NCBI GenBank assembly: GCA_002331025.1
Contig: DCYG01000020.1
Location: 1-64,000, forward strand
DNA: 64,000 nt
Direction of reading: 5' to 3'
DNA from: Firmicutes bacterium UBA2116
Lineage (GTDB): Bacteria; Bacillota; Clostridia; Tissierellales; Sedimentibacteraceae
The translations under genes were made by a program, and so were the position numbers. The notes beneath the pieces were generated by a model. That model made no database searches, was not told where the DNA came from, and was given only the letters and a program-made list of their open reading frames with translations. Every line of letters starts with the position of its first letter. Positions within the stretch are counted from its first letter, which is position 1. Below, in pieces: positions 1-8,311 of the stretch.

Positions 1-4
1 TACA

Positions 5-69
5 TATATCATACCATCGCCTCGGCAATGCAAGCGAGCTTGCGCTGCACTCGGCTCAGATATGATATA
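5..69. repeat. Imperfect palindrome, REP/MITE-like
   Basis: The 9-base ends at 5-13 and 61-69 are exact reverse complements, and there is an inner inverted repeat GCAAGC/GCTTGC around position 35. The whole stretch can fold as one long interrupted hairpin just upstream of the first gene. It has no T-run typical of a terminator on the + strand. It resembles short dispersed palindromes of clostridial intergenic regions, but there is only one copy in this window, so its family is a guess. Confidence 0.5.
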
Positions 70-125
70 ATAATACCAAAAATCTGAAATAATTCAAGTA
101 TTCACTTAAAATAAAGGAGTTGGAT

Positions 126-1097
126 ATGGCAAATTTAAAAATAGATGACTCTGCAAGGTTAATCGGTAAGCTTAGATTAGGTAACAATGTATACGCTGCA
201 CAAGGATCAGTGCTCAGATCTGTTGATGATTCTATCATAATCGAAAATGATACATGGATTCTTGAAAATTCTGTACTTATAGGTACTAAAGAACACCCCT
301 TAAAAGTTGGAAGCAAAACGGTTTTTGGACACAAGTGCATAGCCATAGGCGCAGAGGTAGGTAGACTGTGCGAAATAGGAAACTGTGTAATGTTCCTGCC
401 GAATTCTAAAATCGGTAATATGTGTATTTTCGGCGAAGGTACAATTATACCGGAAGGAATGGTCATACCTGATGAATCCGTAGTTGTGGGAAGACCCGGA
501 AGAATTATAAGAAAACTAACAGACGATGATAAAAATATGATTGCTAAAATGAGAGGTAATAACATTGCATTAAGCAGCTTTGTGGAAAATATTGTTTATT
601 ATGAACCAAAGGAAGGTAATACAATGGGAAAATTATATGAATATAACGGCATGAATCCAATCATATCCGAATCAGCTTTCATATATGATTCGGCTGAAAT
701 AACCGGAAACGTCAGAATAGGAGATAACTCCATAATTGCATCCGGTGTAAGAATTATCGGAAATTCTCATGGTCCCGTCAGGATAGGAAGCAATGTTCAA
801 ATATTAGAAAATTCTGTGCTTCATTTGCTGCCTGACAATGAGCTTGTTATCGAGGACAATGTAATAATCGGACCGGGCTGTATGATACACGGCACAACTA
901 TAGGAGCAAACAGCATTGTTGAATCAGGTTCTATAGTATGCGATTACAGCAAATTAGGTAAAAATACATTGGTTAAATCCGGTACACTCATAAAGCAAAG
1001 AAGTATTTTTAATGATAATGAAATTTTGGAAGGATACCCGGCAAAGAGCATCGGAATGAATCAGGATATTCAAAGCAAGCCTGCATGGGCAATATAA
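126..1097 (+). CDS. Tandem gamma-carbonic-anhydrase-like left-handed beta-helix protein
   Basis: A 323-residue protein made of two hexapeptide-repeat (left-handed beta-helix) domains, about residues 1-150 and 170-315. Each domain follows the gamma-carbonic anhydrase pattern, with a closing GxPG/GYPAK motif (near 122 and 303). Known gamma-CAs bind zinc with three histidines. Here the first domain keeps only the GH histidine (H69), while the second keeps only the VLH (H233) and IHG (H255) histidines. Catalysis is therefore uncertain; a metal-binding or acyltransferase-like scaffold role is possible. The ATG at 126 is chosen because AAAGGAG ends 6 bases upstream; an in-frame TTG at 120 lies directly against that site. 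It stands alone on the + strand, facing a broken gene. Confidence 0.85.
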   Translation: MANLKIDDSARLIGKLRLGNNVYAAQGSVLRSVDDSIIIENDTWILENSVLIGTKEHPLKVGSKTVFGHKCIAIGAEVGRLCEIGNCVMFLPNSKIGNMCIFGEGTIIPEGMVIPDESVVVGRPGRIIRKLTDDDKNMIAKMRGNNIALSSFVENIVYYEPKEGNTMGKLYEYNGMNPIISESAFIYDSAEITGNVRIGDNSIIASGVRIIGNSHGPVRIGSNVQILENSVLHLLPDNELVIEDNVIIGPGCMIHGTTIGANSIVESGSIVCDYSKLGKNTLVKSGTLIKQRSIFNDNEILEGYPAKSIGMNQDIQSKPAWAI

Positions 1098-1118
1098 AAA
1101 AGGGCTCTGCCTCTTACT

Positions 1119-1256
1119 CAAATCATCGGAGGCATTTGGAGCTATAATCAATATTGATGGTGGTTCCGCAGAATTTCCGTAAGCTAAATAATTTAACGAA
1201 AAAACAACCAGCAATGTAAGTAATGATATACTGATAATCTTTTTATATTTCATCAT
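1119..1256 (-). pseudogene. 5' remnant of an exported-protein gene
   Basis: A good ribosome site (GGGAGG at 1261-1266) precedes ATG codons at 1256/1253. The reading frame starts with a convincing signal peptide (KKII followed by a hydrophobic stretch, then AYG) and a mature start NSAEPPSILIIAPNASDDL. From memory, this AEPPS-x-x-I-I-x-PNAP-type start is shared by large clostridial membrane proteins of several hundred residues. After about residue 46 the frame runs into unrelated sequence and over the 3' end of the opposing gene, so the body of the gene is missing. It sits last in the sigma-factor gene row, suggesting deletion of the distal part. Confidence 0.55.
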
Positions 1257-1280
1257 AAATCCTCCCAGAATTTATTATAC

Positions 1281-1853
1281 TCAAAGGCTGTTCATTGTTA
1301 GCTTAATTGCTATAAAAGCAACTGCTGCTAAAATGATAAAAAATATAAGCCATGACTTTACGATATAAATAACATAATCAGCTAACGCATAATTTTTTCT
1401 GTTTTCGTTTAAAAAATCACCTATTAATGACAGACATTCTTCAACCTGTTTTTTATTCATATTTTCAAAAACCACTTTATTTTTTAATAATGTTATTTCT
1501 GATTTATCATCTAAATAATTATTTTTGTAACGGTCTATTATTTTAATTATATCATCCCTGTTTTCATCGATTAATTTTTTGTCTATTTCCCTAAATAAAT
1601 ATCTTTTATTTTTATTAAAAAATATAATTCCCGCTGCAAATGAAATTAAAACTACAGGTGTAATAAATTTATAATAAGGACTATCGTAATTATTATTAAA
1701 AGCAAAAACAATATGCGAACATGAAAACATTAATACATACCATATCATATTATGATTCTCATATATAAAATTTTTTGCTTTTAAATCCATAATTATAGAG
1801 ATTGTCATGAAAATTCCAAAGATTATTATAAGCTTTAAATACATGTCATACAC
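1281..1853 (-). CDS. Multi-pass membrane protein of unknown function
   Basis: A 190-residue protein not recognised. It has four hydrophobic segments in the first half (roughly 5-22, 37-53, 63-80) and near the C-terminus (165-185), separated by a charged cytosolic-type stretch (about 85-150) rich in Lys, Asp and Glu. The GTG at 1853 is preferred because a G-rich ribosome site (GGGGGGA) lies 8 bases upstream; an ATG three codons later would be too far away. It follows the orphan TM protein at 1937-2944 on the same strand, about 80 bases downstream, and may belong to the sigma-factor gene row. Confidence 0.7.
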   Translation of the reverse strand: MYDMYLKLIIIFGIFMTISIIMDLKAKNFIYENHNMIWYVLMFSCSHIVFAFNNNYDSPYYKFITPVVLISFAAGIIFFNKNKRYLFREIDKKLIDENRDDIIKIIDRYKNNYLDDKSEITLLKNKVVFENMNKKQVEECLSLIGDFLNENRKNYALADYVIYIVKSWLIFFIILAAVAFIAIKLTMNSL

Positions 1854-1936
1854 GTTAAAAATCCCCCCTTACTTCATGATGTTTTAGTTATCCTGTACTC
1901 TTAGACGTATAAATAACTGATAAAATTCTTTTATAC

Positions 1937-2944
1937 TTAATTTAAAGTGCTGGAGCGAACAACATATATGGGTTCACCGTTGCTATAGAGAATTACAACA
2001 TCGTGATTGCGATCTTTACTTAATTCATTCGGTTTAAGGGAAGTCATTTGTAGAAATACATCTATGCTGCCTGTGTCGTCAACTAATTTAGCACTTAAAT
2101 ATTTTTCCTTGTTAGGCATTAAATAGTTTGATTCAATATCAGCTAATTTTTCGGGAATAATTTTGTTTTCTTTAATATTTTTCAGATGTCCTTTTATTAC
2201 AAAATGTTTTACAGCATCTGATTTATTTTCGCCCGGTATATCTTCCCTTGCTGTCTTTTCCATTTCGGCTATAGTGCCTTCATATATTTTAGTATTTTCA
2301 GCTTTGGCATTTTCTTTCCATAATTCATTTGTTGCACTTAAATAATCTTCATATATTTCATTTGGAATAATCATCATGGATATTGTAGACATTGTACGAT
2401 TATTTCTGCTTACTCTTAAATGGTCATTGCCTACCCTTTTATTCCAATAAGAACTGTTATTATAATTTTTTTCATCGAGATAATACTCAAGCAATTTATT
2501 TAATTCTTTGTCTAATCCTTTTTTGTTTCCATAGAAAATACCCGCAAGGTCAAATTGCTTCGGCAGCTCATTATGAAAAAACTCATCAACCTGTTCAGAT
2601 GATAGGGTCTTAGGCAAATACCAGATTAAGTTCAGAAGCCTATGATTGTTTCTGACTTGAGAACTGATTCCAAATGTTACATTATCATCATTTTTTAAGG
2701 TTGTAATATTATTTTTTACATCAGGAAAGTTTATTGAATCATCAATAGTGCTGCTGTCTTCTACATACATACTTATTCCCTGCTCAGCTAATACTCCTTC
2801 TATGTCTTCAGTAGTTAAAGGAAATTGATATTTTTTTTCGTCTACGGCATTCCTTCCTGATACAATTACTACGATAGCTGCTATAACCAAAACCGATATG
2901 ATAATCCAAAGTGATGTCCCTTTATTCTTTAAAACATTATTCAT
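1937..2944 (-). CDS. Single-pass membrane protein, unknown function
   Basis: A 335-residue protein with one N-terminal membrane segment (about 12-29) and a long, probably extracytoplasmic remainder. The last 90 residues (from about 245) have the alternation and the LVDDTGSIDVFL motif seen in small OB-fold-like barrels, but I cannot assign a family. A clear ribosome site (GAGGGGG) precedes the ATG. It lies downstream of the ECF sigma/anti-sigma pair on the same strand and is likely part of that regulon or operon. Function unknown. Confidence 0.7.
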   Translation of the reverse strand: MNNVLKNKGTSLWIIISVLVIAAIVVIVSGRNAVDEKKYQFPLTTEDIEGVLAEQGISMYVEDSSTIDDSINFPDVKNNITTLKNDDNVTFGISSQVRNNHRLLNLIWYLPKTLSSEQVDEFFHNELPKQFDLAGIFYGNKKGLDKELNKLLEYYLDEKNYNNSSYWNKRVGNDHLRVSRNNRTMSTISMMIIPNEIYEDYLSATNELWKENAKAENTKIYEGTIAEMEKTAREDIPGENKSDAVKHFVIKGHLKNIKENKIIPEKLADIESNYLMPNKEKYLSAKLVDDTGSIDVFLQMTSLKPNELSKDRNHDVVILYSNGEPIYVVRSSTLN

Positions 2945-3004
2945 TGTTTCCCCCTCACAATTATTTCATATCTTACAAATTCATAACATAAGTATCTTGA
3001 TTAC

Positions 3005-3487
3005 TTATTGTTCTATATCTATAAAATCAAATTTATCTTTTGCTTCTTCAACAGAGCTGAAAAGGGTAACTTCTGACATTAATTCCTTCTTTTCGTGCTC
3101 TCTCCTATTTCCCGAAAACGCTATAAACTCTTTCATACAATTCGCTGCTTTAAATATATTCTTGTTTTTATCAATATAACATATAGGTGCTTCTAAATCG
3201 TCTATGTCACTTGTGCCTCCTACTGTTCCAAAGTATCCCTCTTGATTATCCCTTGCAAAAATATCGATTCTAGGGACAGCATAAAAATTGATTTCCGGAA
3301 CGCAATCATCAAATATGAAAAACACTTTGTTATTTTGCTCTAACTTTAAATATTTATCTTTATACTTTGACGGCATACTGCATACAGTTGTTCCCGCTTG
3401 CATTATTTCTTTTGGATTTCCGGCTTCATCTGTTGAAAAAATGACTACACATCCACGTTGGGTTTGCATATCTATATAGCTTTTCAT
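3005..3487 (-). CDS. Hypothetical protein, possibly SUKH/SMI1-like
   Basis: A 160-residue soluble protein without signal peptide or membrane segment. The stretch around residues 75-125 (IFARDNQEGYFG, then a PICYIDKNKNIFKAANCMKEF segment split here at FKAANCMKEF) resembles the core of SMI1/KNR4 (SUKH) proteins, which often act as immunity proteins, but the match is from memory and weak. AGGAG sits 5 bases before the ATG. It is the third gene after the ECF sigma factor, 27 bases downstream of the anti-sigma gene, so co-transcription is likely. Confidence 0.65.
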   Translation of the reverse strand: MKSYIDMQTQRGCVVIFSTDEAGNPKEIMQAGTTVCSMPSKYKDKYLKLEQNNKVFFIFDDCVPEINFYAVPRIDIFARDNQEGYFGTVGGTSDIDDLEAPICYIDKNKNIFKAANCMKEFIAFSGNRREHEKKELMSEVTLFSSVEEAKDKFDFIDIEQ

Positions 3488-3514
3488 TACTTCTCCTAAA
3501 TGTTTTTATAAATT

Positions 3515-4699
3515 CTACTGTATATTTCTTTTAGATACCAATGCTTGGTTGAATTCCACCAATTTTATTTGTTCATTTTCAATTAATTTAACTAAATCCT
3601 TTGCTTCGGCAAATAAAAGGACTCCGTAGGTTTTTACACCATGCTCTTCTGCATAATTTAATGCCGTTTGATAAAATTCGTTTTTCCATGGTCTGCGTTC
3701 AATTACATCTACCGCTTCTTTTCTGTCTATAACGTATTGCAGCAAGCTTTTATAATGAAGTTCATATGCCTGTGCTTTCAGCGGTTTATCACTGTTTCCC
3801 GAACCGACAGGATTGACAAGCCATTTTAAAAGCGAAAAAGCTCTATACTTTTCTTCAACACCATCATCCGGATGAACTTCATTACTGCTGAGCAATTGAA
3901 TACCTATCAAGCCCATAACTTCCTTATCCGGTAAATCTGTTCGTATTCCTGCCCACATAAATTGAATCTCAGGATATTTTGACTCTAAATTGTCCAATTC
4001 CTCCATGGTCAAATCATTTTCAAAGGTAATTCCTGCAGAAACATAGGAAACAGGATTTAATTGCTTAACGTGATTTAAAACTCGTTCTTTTTTTTCATCA
4101 GTATATTTCTTTTCTCTGTTTGGACGTTGAATATCCCAAAACATAAAAATACTATCATAGCTGTCTTGGTTGGTAGCGTATATTTCACCGCGTTTTATTT
4201 TGGAACTCACTCTATAATCTTCATCCGTAAAAATATTTCTATATCTATAACTTATTTCATATGCTCCAAATCCTTTTCTTTCAACATATACACCACCTAC
4301 AGTATATCCGGGCATATTTAATTCTTTAATTGCTTTCATATCAAAATCAATATCTTTATCGTATTTGCCGACTGACACCTGAGAAGGATTATAATAAAGG
4401 CTGTCAACAAGCGGTGATATTATGAAAAATACTATAAACACTAATGACAGCATTAAGGCAACTGAAGTTAATACTACTTTATTTAATCTTTTGTTTACGC
4501 TCTTTTTGAGCTTTATAGTTTCATCGGTATTTTTTTCAACCTCAGGCAGCTCGGTTAAATCCGCAAAGTCTTCATCCATAATATCCGATAAATATTCCCC
4601 TATCGCTTCGTATTTTTCCATATCCTGTTCTATGATGAGCTTTTCTTCTTCGGATGCCGAGCCATTTTTATATCGCTCCAATAATTCTTTATATTTCAT
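3515..4699 (-). CDS. Anti-sigma factor (Sigma_reg_N/Sigma_reg_C type)
   Basis: A 394-residue protein with a cytosolic N-terminal region (1-70, with the anti-sigma-like start MKYKELLERYKNGSASEEE), one membrane segment (about 74-96) and a large extracytoplasmic part. The arrangement and the downstream domain fit the anti-sigma proteins of Firmicutes that hold an ECF sigma factor at the membrane. The gene overlaps the end of the sigma factor by 11 bases and its ribosome site (GGAGGG) is inside that gene, so translation is coupled, the usual arrangement for a sigma/anti-sigma pair. The signal it senses is unknown. Confidence 0.85.
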   Translation of the reverse strand: MKYKELLERYKNGSASEEEKLIIEQDMEKYEAIGEYLSDIMDEDFADLTELPEVEKNTDETIKLKKSVNKRLNKVVLTSVALMLSLVFIVFFIISPLVDSLYYNPSQVSVGKYDKDIDFDMKAIKELNMPGYTVGGVYVERKGFGAYEISYRYRNIFTDEDYRVSSKIKRGEIYATNQDSYDSIFMFWDIQRPNREKKYTDEKKERVLNHVKQLNPVSYVSAGITFENDLTMEELDNLESKYPEIQFMWAGIRTDLPDKEVMGLIGIQLLSSNEVHPDDGVEEKYRAFSLLKWLVNPVGSGNSDKPLKAQAYELHYKSLLQYVIDRKEAVDVIERRPWKNEFYQTALNYAEEHGVKTYGVLLFAEAKDLVKLIENEQIKLVEFNQALVSKRNIQ

Positions 4700-5183
4700 T
4701 TTTACCCTCCAACTTAATTTTTAATTTTTTTCTGGCTCTGAAAAGAAGTGTCTTTGCAGAACCTGTTGTCATTCCTGTAGTTTTACAAATTTCATTAAGG
4801 GTAAAGTCACAATAATAATAAAGGATAAGAATTTCACTATACGTTTGGTGAAGATTTATAACCTGATTATATAGATGCTTTTTATCTTCGCTCTCTATTA
4901 ATCTGTCTAAAGGCGTTATCGCTGAGGTTAGTGCGTCTTCTAATCCTTCGGTATTACTGTATTCTTTATCTTTTCTTGCATAATCAATGAATAGATTTTT
5001 ACAAACTCTGAAAAGCCAATATTTTATATATGTTACATTATCATCGAGTGACAATATGGCTTTAAAGAATGTTTCACTGGTCAAATCCTGTGCCAAATGA
5101 TAATCCTTGCACAATGAAAAGGCATAAAGATAAAGTTCTCTATGGTATTTAATATATAATGTTTCCAGCTGGTCGTTGAACAC
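4689..5183 (-). CDS. ECF-type RNA polymerase sigma factor
   Basis: A 164-residue sigma-70-family protein. Region 2 covers roughly residues 8-75 (YHRELYLYAFSLCKDYHLAQD, with the DLTSETFFKA motif), and region 4 roughly 105-155 ends in a helix-turn-helix (TLNEICKTTGMTTGSAKTLL followed by RARKKLK). It lacks regions 1 and 3, as ECF factors do. A GTG start at 5183 is supported by AAGGGG 7 bases upstream. It is the first gene of the row running down to about 1119 and probably directs its own operon; the target promoter cannot be read from one copy. Confidence 0.93.
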   Translation of the reverse strand: MFNDQLETLYIKYHRELYLYAFSLCKDYHLAQDLTSETFFKAILSLDDNVTYIKYWLFRVCKNLFIDYARKDKEYSNTEGLEDALTSAITPLDRLIESEDKKHLYNQVINLHQTYSEILILYYYCDFTLNEICKTTGMTTGSAKTLLFRARKKLKIKLEGKNEI

Positions 5184-5261
5184 AGAGACACCCCTTTCAC
5201 CTAATAAACGAAATATCAGGGTTTAGGTTACACTCTAATTTTTATTTTTCGATATATGAAA

Positions 5262-5399
5262 CTAATCTATTTTATTTTTTTCCTTTTTATCCATATACTC
5301 TTCAAAATCCTTAAGTGCATCAAAAGTACCTTGGTGTACAGCTCCTTTCACAACCATAAATAGTACAAAAATGCTTATTAGGGCAAAAATAATTTCCAT
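5262..5399 (-). CDS. Small single-pass membrane peptide (45 aa)
   Basis: A 45-codon frame starts with ATG at 5399, with GAGGAAG 4-5 bases upstream. The peptide begins MEIIFALISIFVLFMVVKGA, one membrane helix, then a charged tail rich in Asp, Glu and Lys. It lies 33 bases downstream of another small membrane protein (5433-5681) on the same strand, so the two may be co-transcribed. No family recognised; the good ribosome site and clean membrane-plus-tail layout argue that it is real. Confidence 0.55.
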   Translation of the reverse strand: MEIIFALISIFVLFMVVKGAVHQGTFDALKDFEEYMDKKEKNKID

Positions 5400-5432
5400 A
5401 TTACTTCCTCATCTCGTAAATTTAATTTATAT

Positions 5433-5681
5433 TTATGACCGCAGCCCCGTTTCATCGTCACCCTCGTCATTTTGTTCATCCTTTAATAATTGTTCTATTT
5501 TCTTTTTTAATTCTTCAATCTCATCACCTTGATTAATAAAGCTTTTGGCTATAATAGCTAATATCAGAGAAATTAAAACAATAATTGCCCATATATTAGT
5601 AAATATGAGTCCTCCAAAGAAAAAAATAACAATTAAGCATATTACGAAGCATGTTATAAATATTGCAATAAAATCCTTCAT
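5433..5681 (-). CDS. Small membrane protein with charged tail
   Basis: An 82-residue protein with two closely spaced hydrophobic segments (about 4-25 and 28-48) and a strongly charged C-terminal tail (from 52) that looks like a short coiled coil (EIEELKKKIEQLLKDEQND). AAGGAG lies close to the ATG. It is followed by the 45-residue membrane peptide. Function unknown; the layout fits a small membrane scaffold or a phage-holin-like regulator, but nothing in the context decides it. Confidence 0.65.
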   Translation of the reverse strand: MKDFIAIFITCFVICLIVIFFFGGLIFTNIWAIIVLISLILAIIAKSFINQGDEIEELKKKIEQLLKDEQNDEGDDETGLRS

Positions 5682-5750
5682 TTTGTCAGCTCCTTTCTGA
5701 TAATCCTATATAATTTCAAGCTTCTGTCCCCCAATAAAAATTTGTTGATT

Positions 5751-6917
5751 CTATTTATGTCCGTACGCGTTTTTAATTACTGTTAAATAATCCTCTTTTG
5801 TCATTGGTCTTGGATTACTTTCAGTTGAAATATTTTTGACTGACATTTCTGCTATTTTTTCAAAATCATCGGTGTTAACATTTAAGCTTGAAAATAACGG
5901 AAGATTAACATCAACAGCCAATTTCTTAACTGCTTCAACTGCTTTTTTTGCTCCTTCTGATTCACTGTTAAAATTTAATCCCATTGCTTTGGCAAGTCTG
6001 GCATATCTTTCAACCGAATATTCCATGTTGTATTCCATAACATGAGGAAGGAATATTGCATTACAAACTCCATGTGGCAAATCATAAACTCCCCCTAATG
6101 ATTCTGCTATACAATGAACTGAAGCTACATCAGAATGACTGAATGCAATTCCTGCAAGCATACTACCCAAAAGCATTGCACTTCTTGCTTCAAGATTACT
6201 GCCATCATTAACAGCTGTTACAAGATTATTGTAAATTAATTCTGTTGCGTATAATGCTAAAGCATCACTTATGGGCTCTGCACATGTTGCAGTGTATGCT
6301 TCTATTGCATGAGTTAATGCATCCATGCCTGTTGAAGCAGTAATATGTGCCGGTAGTGATAGTGTAAGTTCGGGATCGCAAATTGCTATCTTTGCCGCTG
6401 TGTATTGACTTTTAACAGTCATTTTATAATTGTTTTCCGTATCTGTTATAACCGAAGAAAAAGTAAGCTCACTGCCTGTACCGGATGTCGTAGGTATTGT
6501 TATTAAAAGCGGCAGCGGTTTTGTTGCGGCTGTTTTTCCCTCATATTCTTTTATTTTGTCTCCATTGTGAGCTATCAGTACTCCGACAGATTTCGCACAA
6601 TCTATCGGGCTTCCCCCACCTATTGCAATAATAGAATCTGCACCAAATTCTCTTGCTGCTTTTGCTCCATCTTCAACATTTACGTCCTTTGGATTTGGTT
6701 CAACACCATCATAAACTATGTAATTAATATTATTCTGCTTTAGCAGTGCAGTTATTTTATCTAATATACCCGCATTCCTTACACCTTTATCCGTAATAAT
6801 TATTGGTCTCTCCCCATCGTTTAACTTCAACTCATCAATTAAAGAAGCAATACATTTGGGCCCGTACACAATCTTTGTAGGCAAAGTGAAACTAAATGGT
6901 AAAGAAAAATTATTCAT
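5751..6917 (-). CDS. Iron-containing alcohol dehydrogenase
   Basis: A 388-residue group III (iron-activated) alcohol dehydrogenase, full length for the family. The NAD-binding motif GGGSPID is at residues 100-106. The four metal ligands are in place: D199 and H203 in MDALTHAIEAY, H268 and H282 in the SVHCIAESLGG and DLPHG stretches. It should interconvert an aldehyde and an alcohol with NAD(P)H; the substrate cannot be told. AGGAGG precedes the ATG. A promoter-like TTGAAA/GATAAT pair lies just upstream, inside a sequence repeated at 10.3 kb. Monocistronic by spacing. Confidence 0.95.
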   Translation of the reverse strand: MNNFSLPFSFTLPTKIVYGPKCIASLIDELKLNDGERPIIITDKGVRNAGILDKITALLKQNNINYIVYDGVEPNPKDVNVEDGAKAAREFGADSIIAIGGGSPIDCAKSVGVLIAHNGDKIKEYEGKTAATKPLPLLITIPTTSGTGSELTFSSVITDTENNYKMTVKSQYTAAKIAICDPELTLSLPAHITASTGMDALTHAIEAYTATCAEPISDALALYATELIYNNLVTAVNDGSNLEARSAMLLGSMLAGIAFSHSDVASVHCIAESLGGVYDLPHGVCNAIFLPHVMEYNMEYSVERYARLAKAMGLNFNSESEGAKKAVEAVKKLAVDVNLPLFSSLNVNTDDFEKIAEMSVKNISTESNPRPMTKEDYLTVIKNAYGHK

Positions 6918-6936
6918 AAAAACCTCCTGAAAAAAA

Positions 6937-7027
6937 TATTATCTTTATTTTAACATAATTTTCAAAGTATTAATAGAATAAAAACAAGCAATCTAATATT
7001 TGCTTTTAACCAATAAATAAGTTACAA
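6937..7027. repeat. 91-bp promoter-carrying direct repeat, copy A
   Basis: Gapless match of 88 of 91 bases to 10282-10372, in the same orientation. It lies upstream of the alcohol dehydrogenase and contains its putative promoter. Weaker similarity continues to 6911, covering the dehydrogenase start codon. Confidence 0.9.
6938..6965 (-). promoter_or_regulatory. Sigma-A-like promoter of the alcohol dehydrogenase
   Basis: On the minus strand, TTGAAA (6965-6960) and GATAAT (6943-6938) are separated by 16 bases, about 20 bases before the start codon of the dehydrogenase. The same pair with the same spacing occurs in the repeat copy upstream of the lipoprotein gene at 10210. Confidence 0.55.
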
Positions 7028-7152
7028 ATATCAGTCCGTAACTCATCATTTTTTTAATCAAATCATCTGAATTATTTTAATTCTCATGATAACAATGCTA
7101 TATAACAGGGTATAATAGCTTTATGTTACGATTTTGATTCGAGGAGATTATC

Positions 7153-7743
7153 ATGAAAACAAAGGATATGCTGTTTAATAAAATTTCATCAATATACGGG
7201 CTTTTTTTTAATATTCAGGCTAGAAATTTTACAACTATTTTTACGAATATTAAAGATGAATTGGATTTATCAAATTATAAAAATATAATAGACATAGGTT
7301 GTGGCACCGGAGCTTTATGCAATGTGCTTTATGAAAAGGACTTATCTGTGACGGGAATTGATCCCGCAAAAAGAATGATTGAAACAGCAAAAAAGAAATC
7401 AAAAAACAAAGAAATTGAATTCATAGAAGCAAATGTACTGACGGGTCTGCCCTTTGAAAATAAAAGCTTTGATGTTTCCATATCTTCCTTTGTTGCTCAC
7501 GGTCTTAATAAAAATGAACGGCAAATAATGTATGATGAAATGAAAAGAATTACAAAGCATTTAGTTATAATTTATGATTATAATGAACATCGGGGGCTAA
7601 TTACCGATATAGCGGAATGGCTTGAAGGCGGTGACTATTTTAATTTTATTAAAACGATAAAACAAGAACTGAATGAGAAATTCAATGATGTTAAAATAGT
7701 TAAAGCCAATATACGCTCGAATTTATATGTTGCTAAATTGTGA
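7153..7743 (+). CDS. Class I SAM-dependent methyltransferase
   Basis: A 196-residue protein with the SAM-binding motif DIGCGTG at residues 47-53, the acidic second motif (GIDPAKRMI, about 68-76) and a motif near residue 95-100 (IEANVL). This is the Rossmann-like fold of small-molecule methyltransferases (Methyltransf_11/25 type). No substrate domain is visible. GAGGAG sits 6 bases upstream of the ATG. It is a single + strand gene between minus-strand neighbours, so context gives no clue to its substrate. Confidence 0.88.
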   Translation: MKTKDMLFNKISSIYGLFFNIQARNFTTIFTNIKDELDLSNYKNIIDIGCGTGALCNVLYEKDLSVTGIDPAKRMIETAKKKSKNKEIEFIEANVLTGLPFENKSFDVSISSFVAHGLNKNERQIMYDEMKRITKHLVIIYDYNEHRGLITDIAEWLEGGDYFNFIKTIKQELNEKFNDVKIVKANIRSNLYVAKL

Positions 7744-7757
7744 CATTTAACTTAGTA

Positions 7758-8156
7758 TCAAATAGTCCACAATGTTTCTGTACTGAGTGCTATTTGAACA
7801 ATACTTAATACAATAAACTGTACTGTTGCTAAATACCATTCTCTTAGAATAATCACTTGCAATACCATACAAATAAGAAGTATACTCCCCATAATTAAAG
7901 AAAGACTGCGTGGATTATCCTTTTTAAGAAAACTAAATATAAAAGCTATAATATTTCCTATACCAAATACTATAATTGATATAATGCCGGGGATTAGCCA
8001 ACTGTCAAATGGAAGAACAGATAAAAATTCCTTTGGAAATTCTTCTGCAAATATCCCATACCTCGAGATTATCATCAAAACCCCTATAATAATAAAAGTT
8101 AATGCTAATAGCAAATCATAAATCCTTAATGATATTAAATTTACTTTCTCTTTCAA
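7758..8156 (-). CDS. Four-helix membrane protein, unknown function
   Basis: A small membrane protein of about 132 residues, with hydrophobic segments at roughly 12-30, 50-72, 82-97 and 105-125. I place the start at a TTG (8156) because a strong GGGAGG site (8168-8173) is 11 bases upstream; a longer frame opening with ATG at 8216 has no ribosome site and would put this site inside the gene. It ends tail to tail with the methyltransferase. No family recognised. Confidence 0.6.
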   Translation of the reverse strand: MKEKVNLISLRIYDLLLALTFIIIGVLMIISRYGIFAEEFPKEFLSVLPFDSWLIPGIISIIVFGIGNIIAFIFSFLKKDNPRSLSLIMGSILLICMVLQVIILREWYLATVQFIVLSIVQIALSTETLWTI

Positions 8157-8311
8157 ATTTATATATTCCTCCCATGATATTATAAAATACACTATATAAT
8201 AAATAAAACTATACAAAATGCCCTATACCTACTAATATAGGTAAAATAAATGATTTTTCAGCTCTTAATTTTTCCATTTAATTTTTTTCCCCTAATTTTA
8301 ACAGTAACCAA

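Noticed and set aside
56..565. Long minus-strand frame over the gamma-CA-like gene
   Set aside because: It lies fully antisense to a well-supported gene, with no ribosome site and a Ser/Pro/Leu-rich shadow composition.
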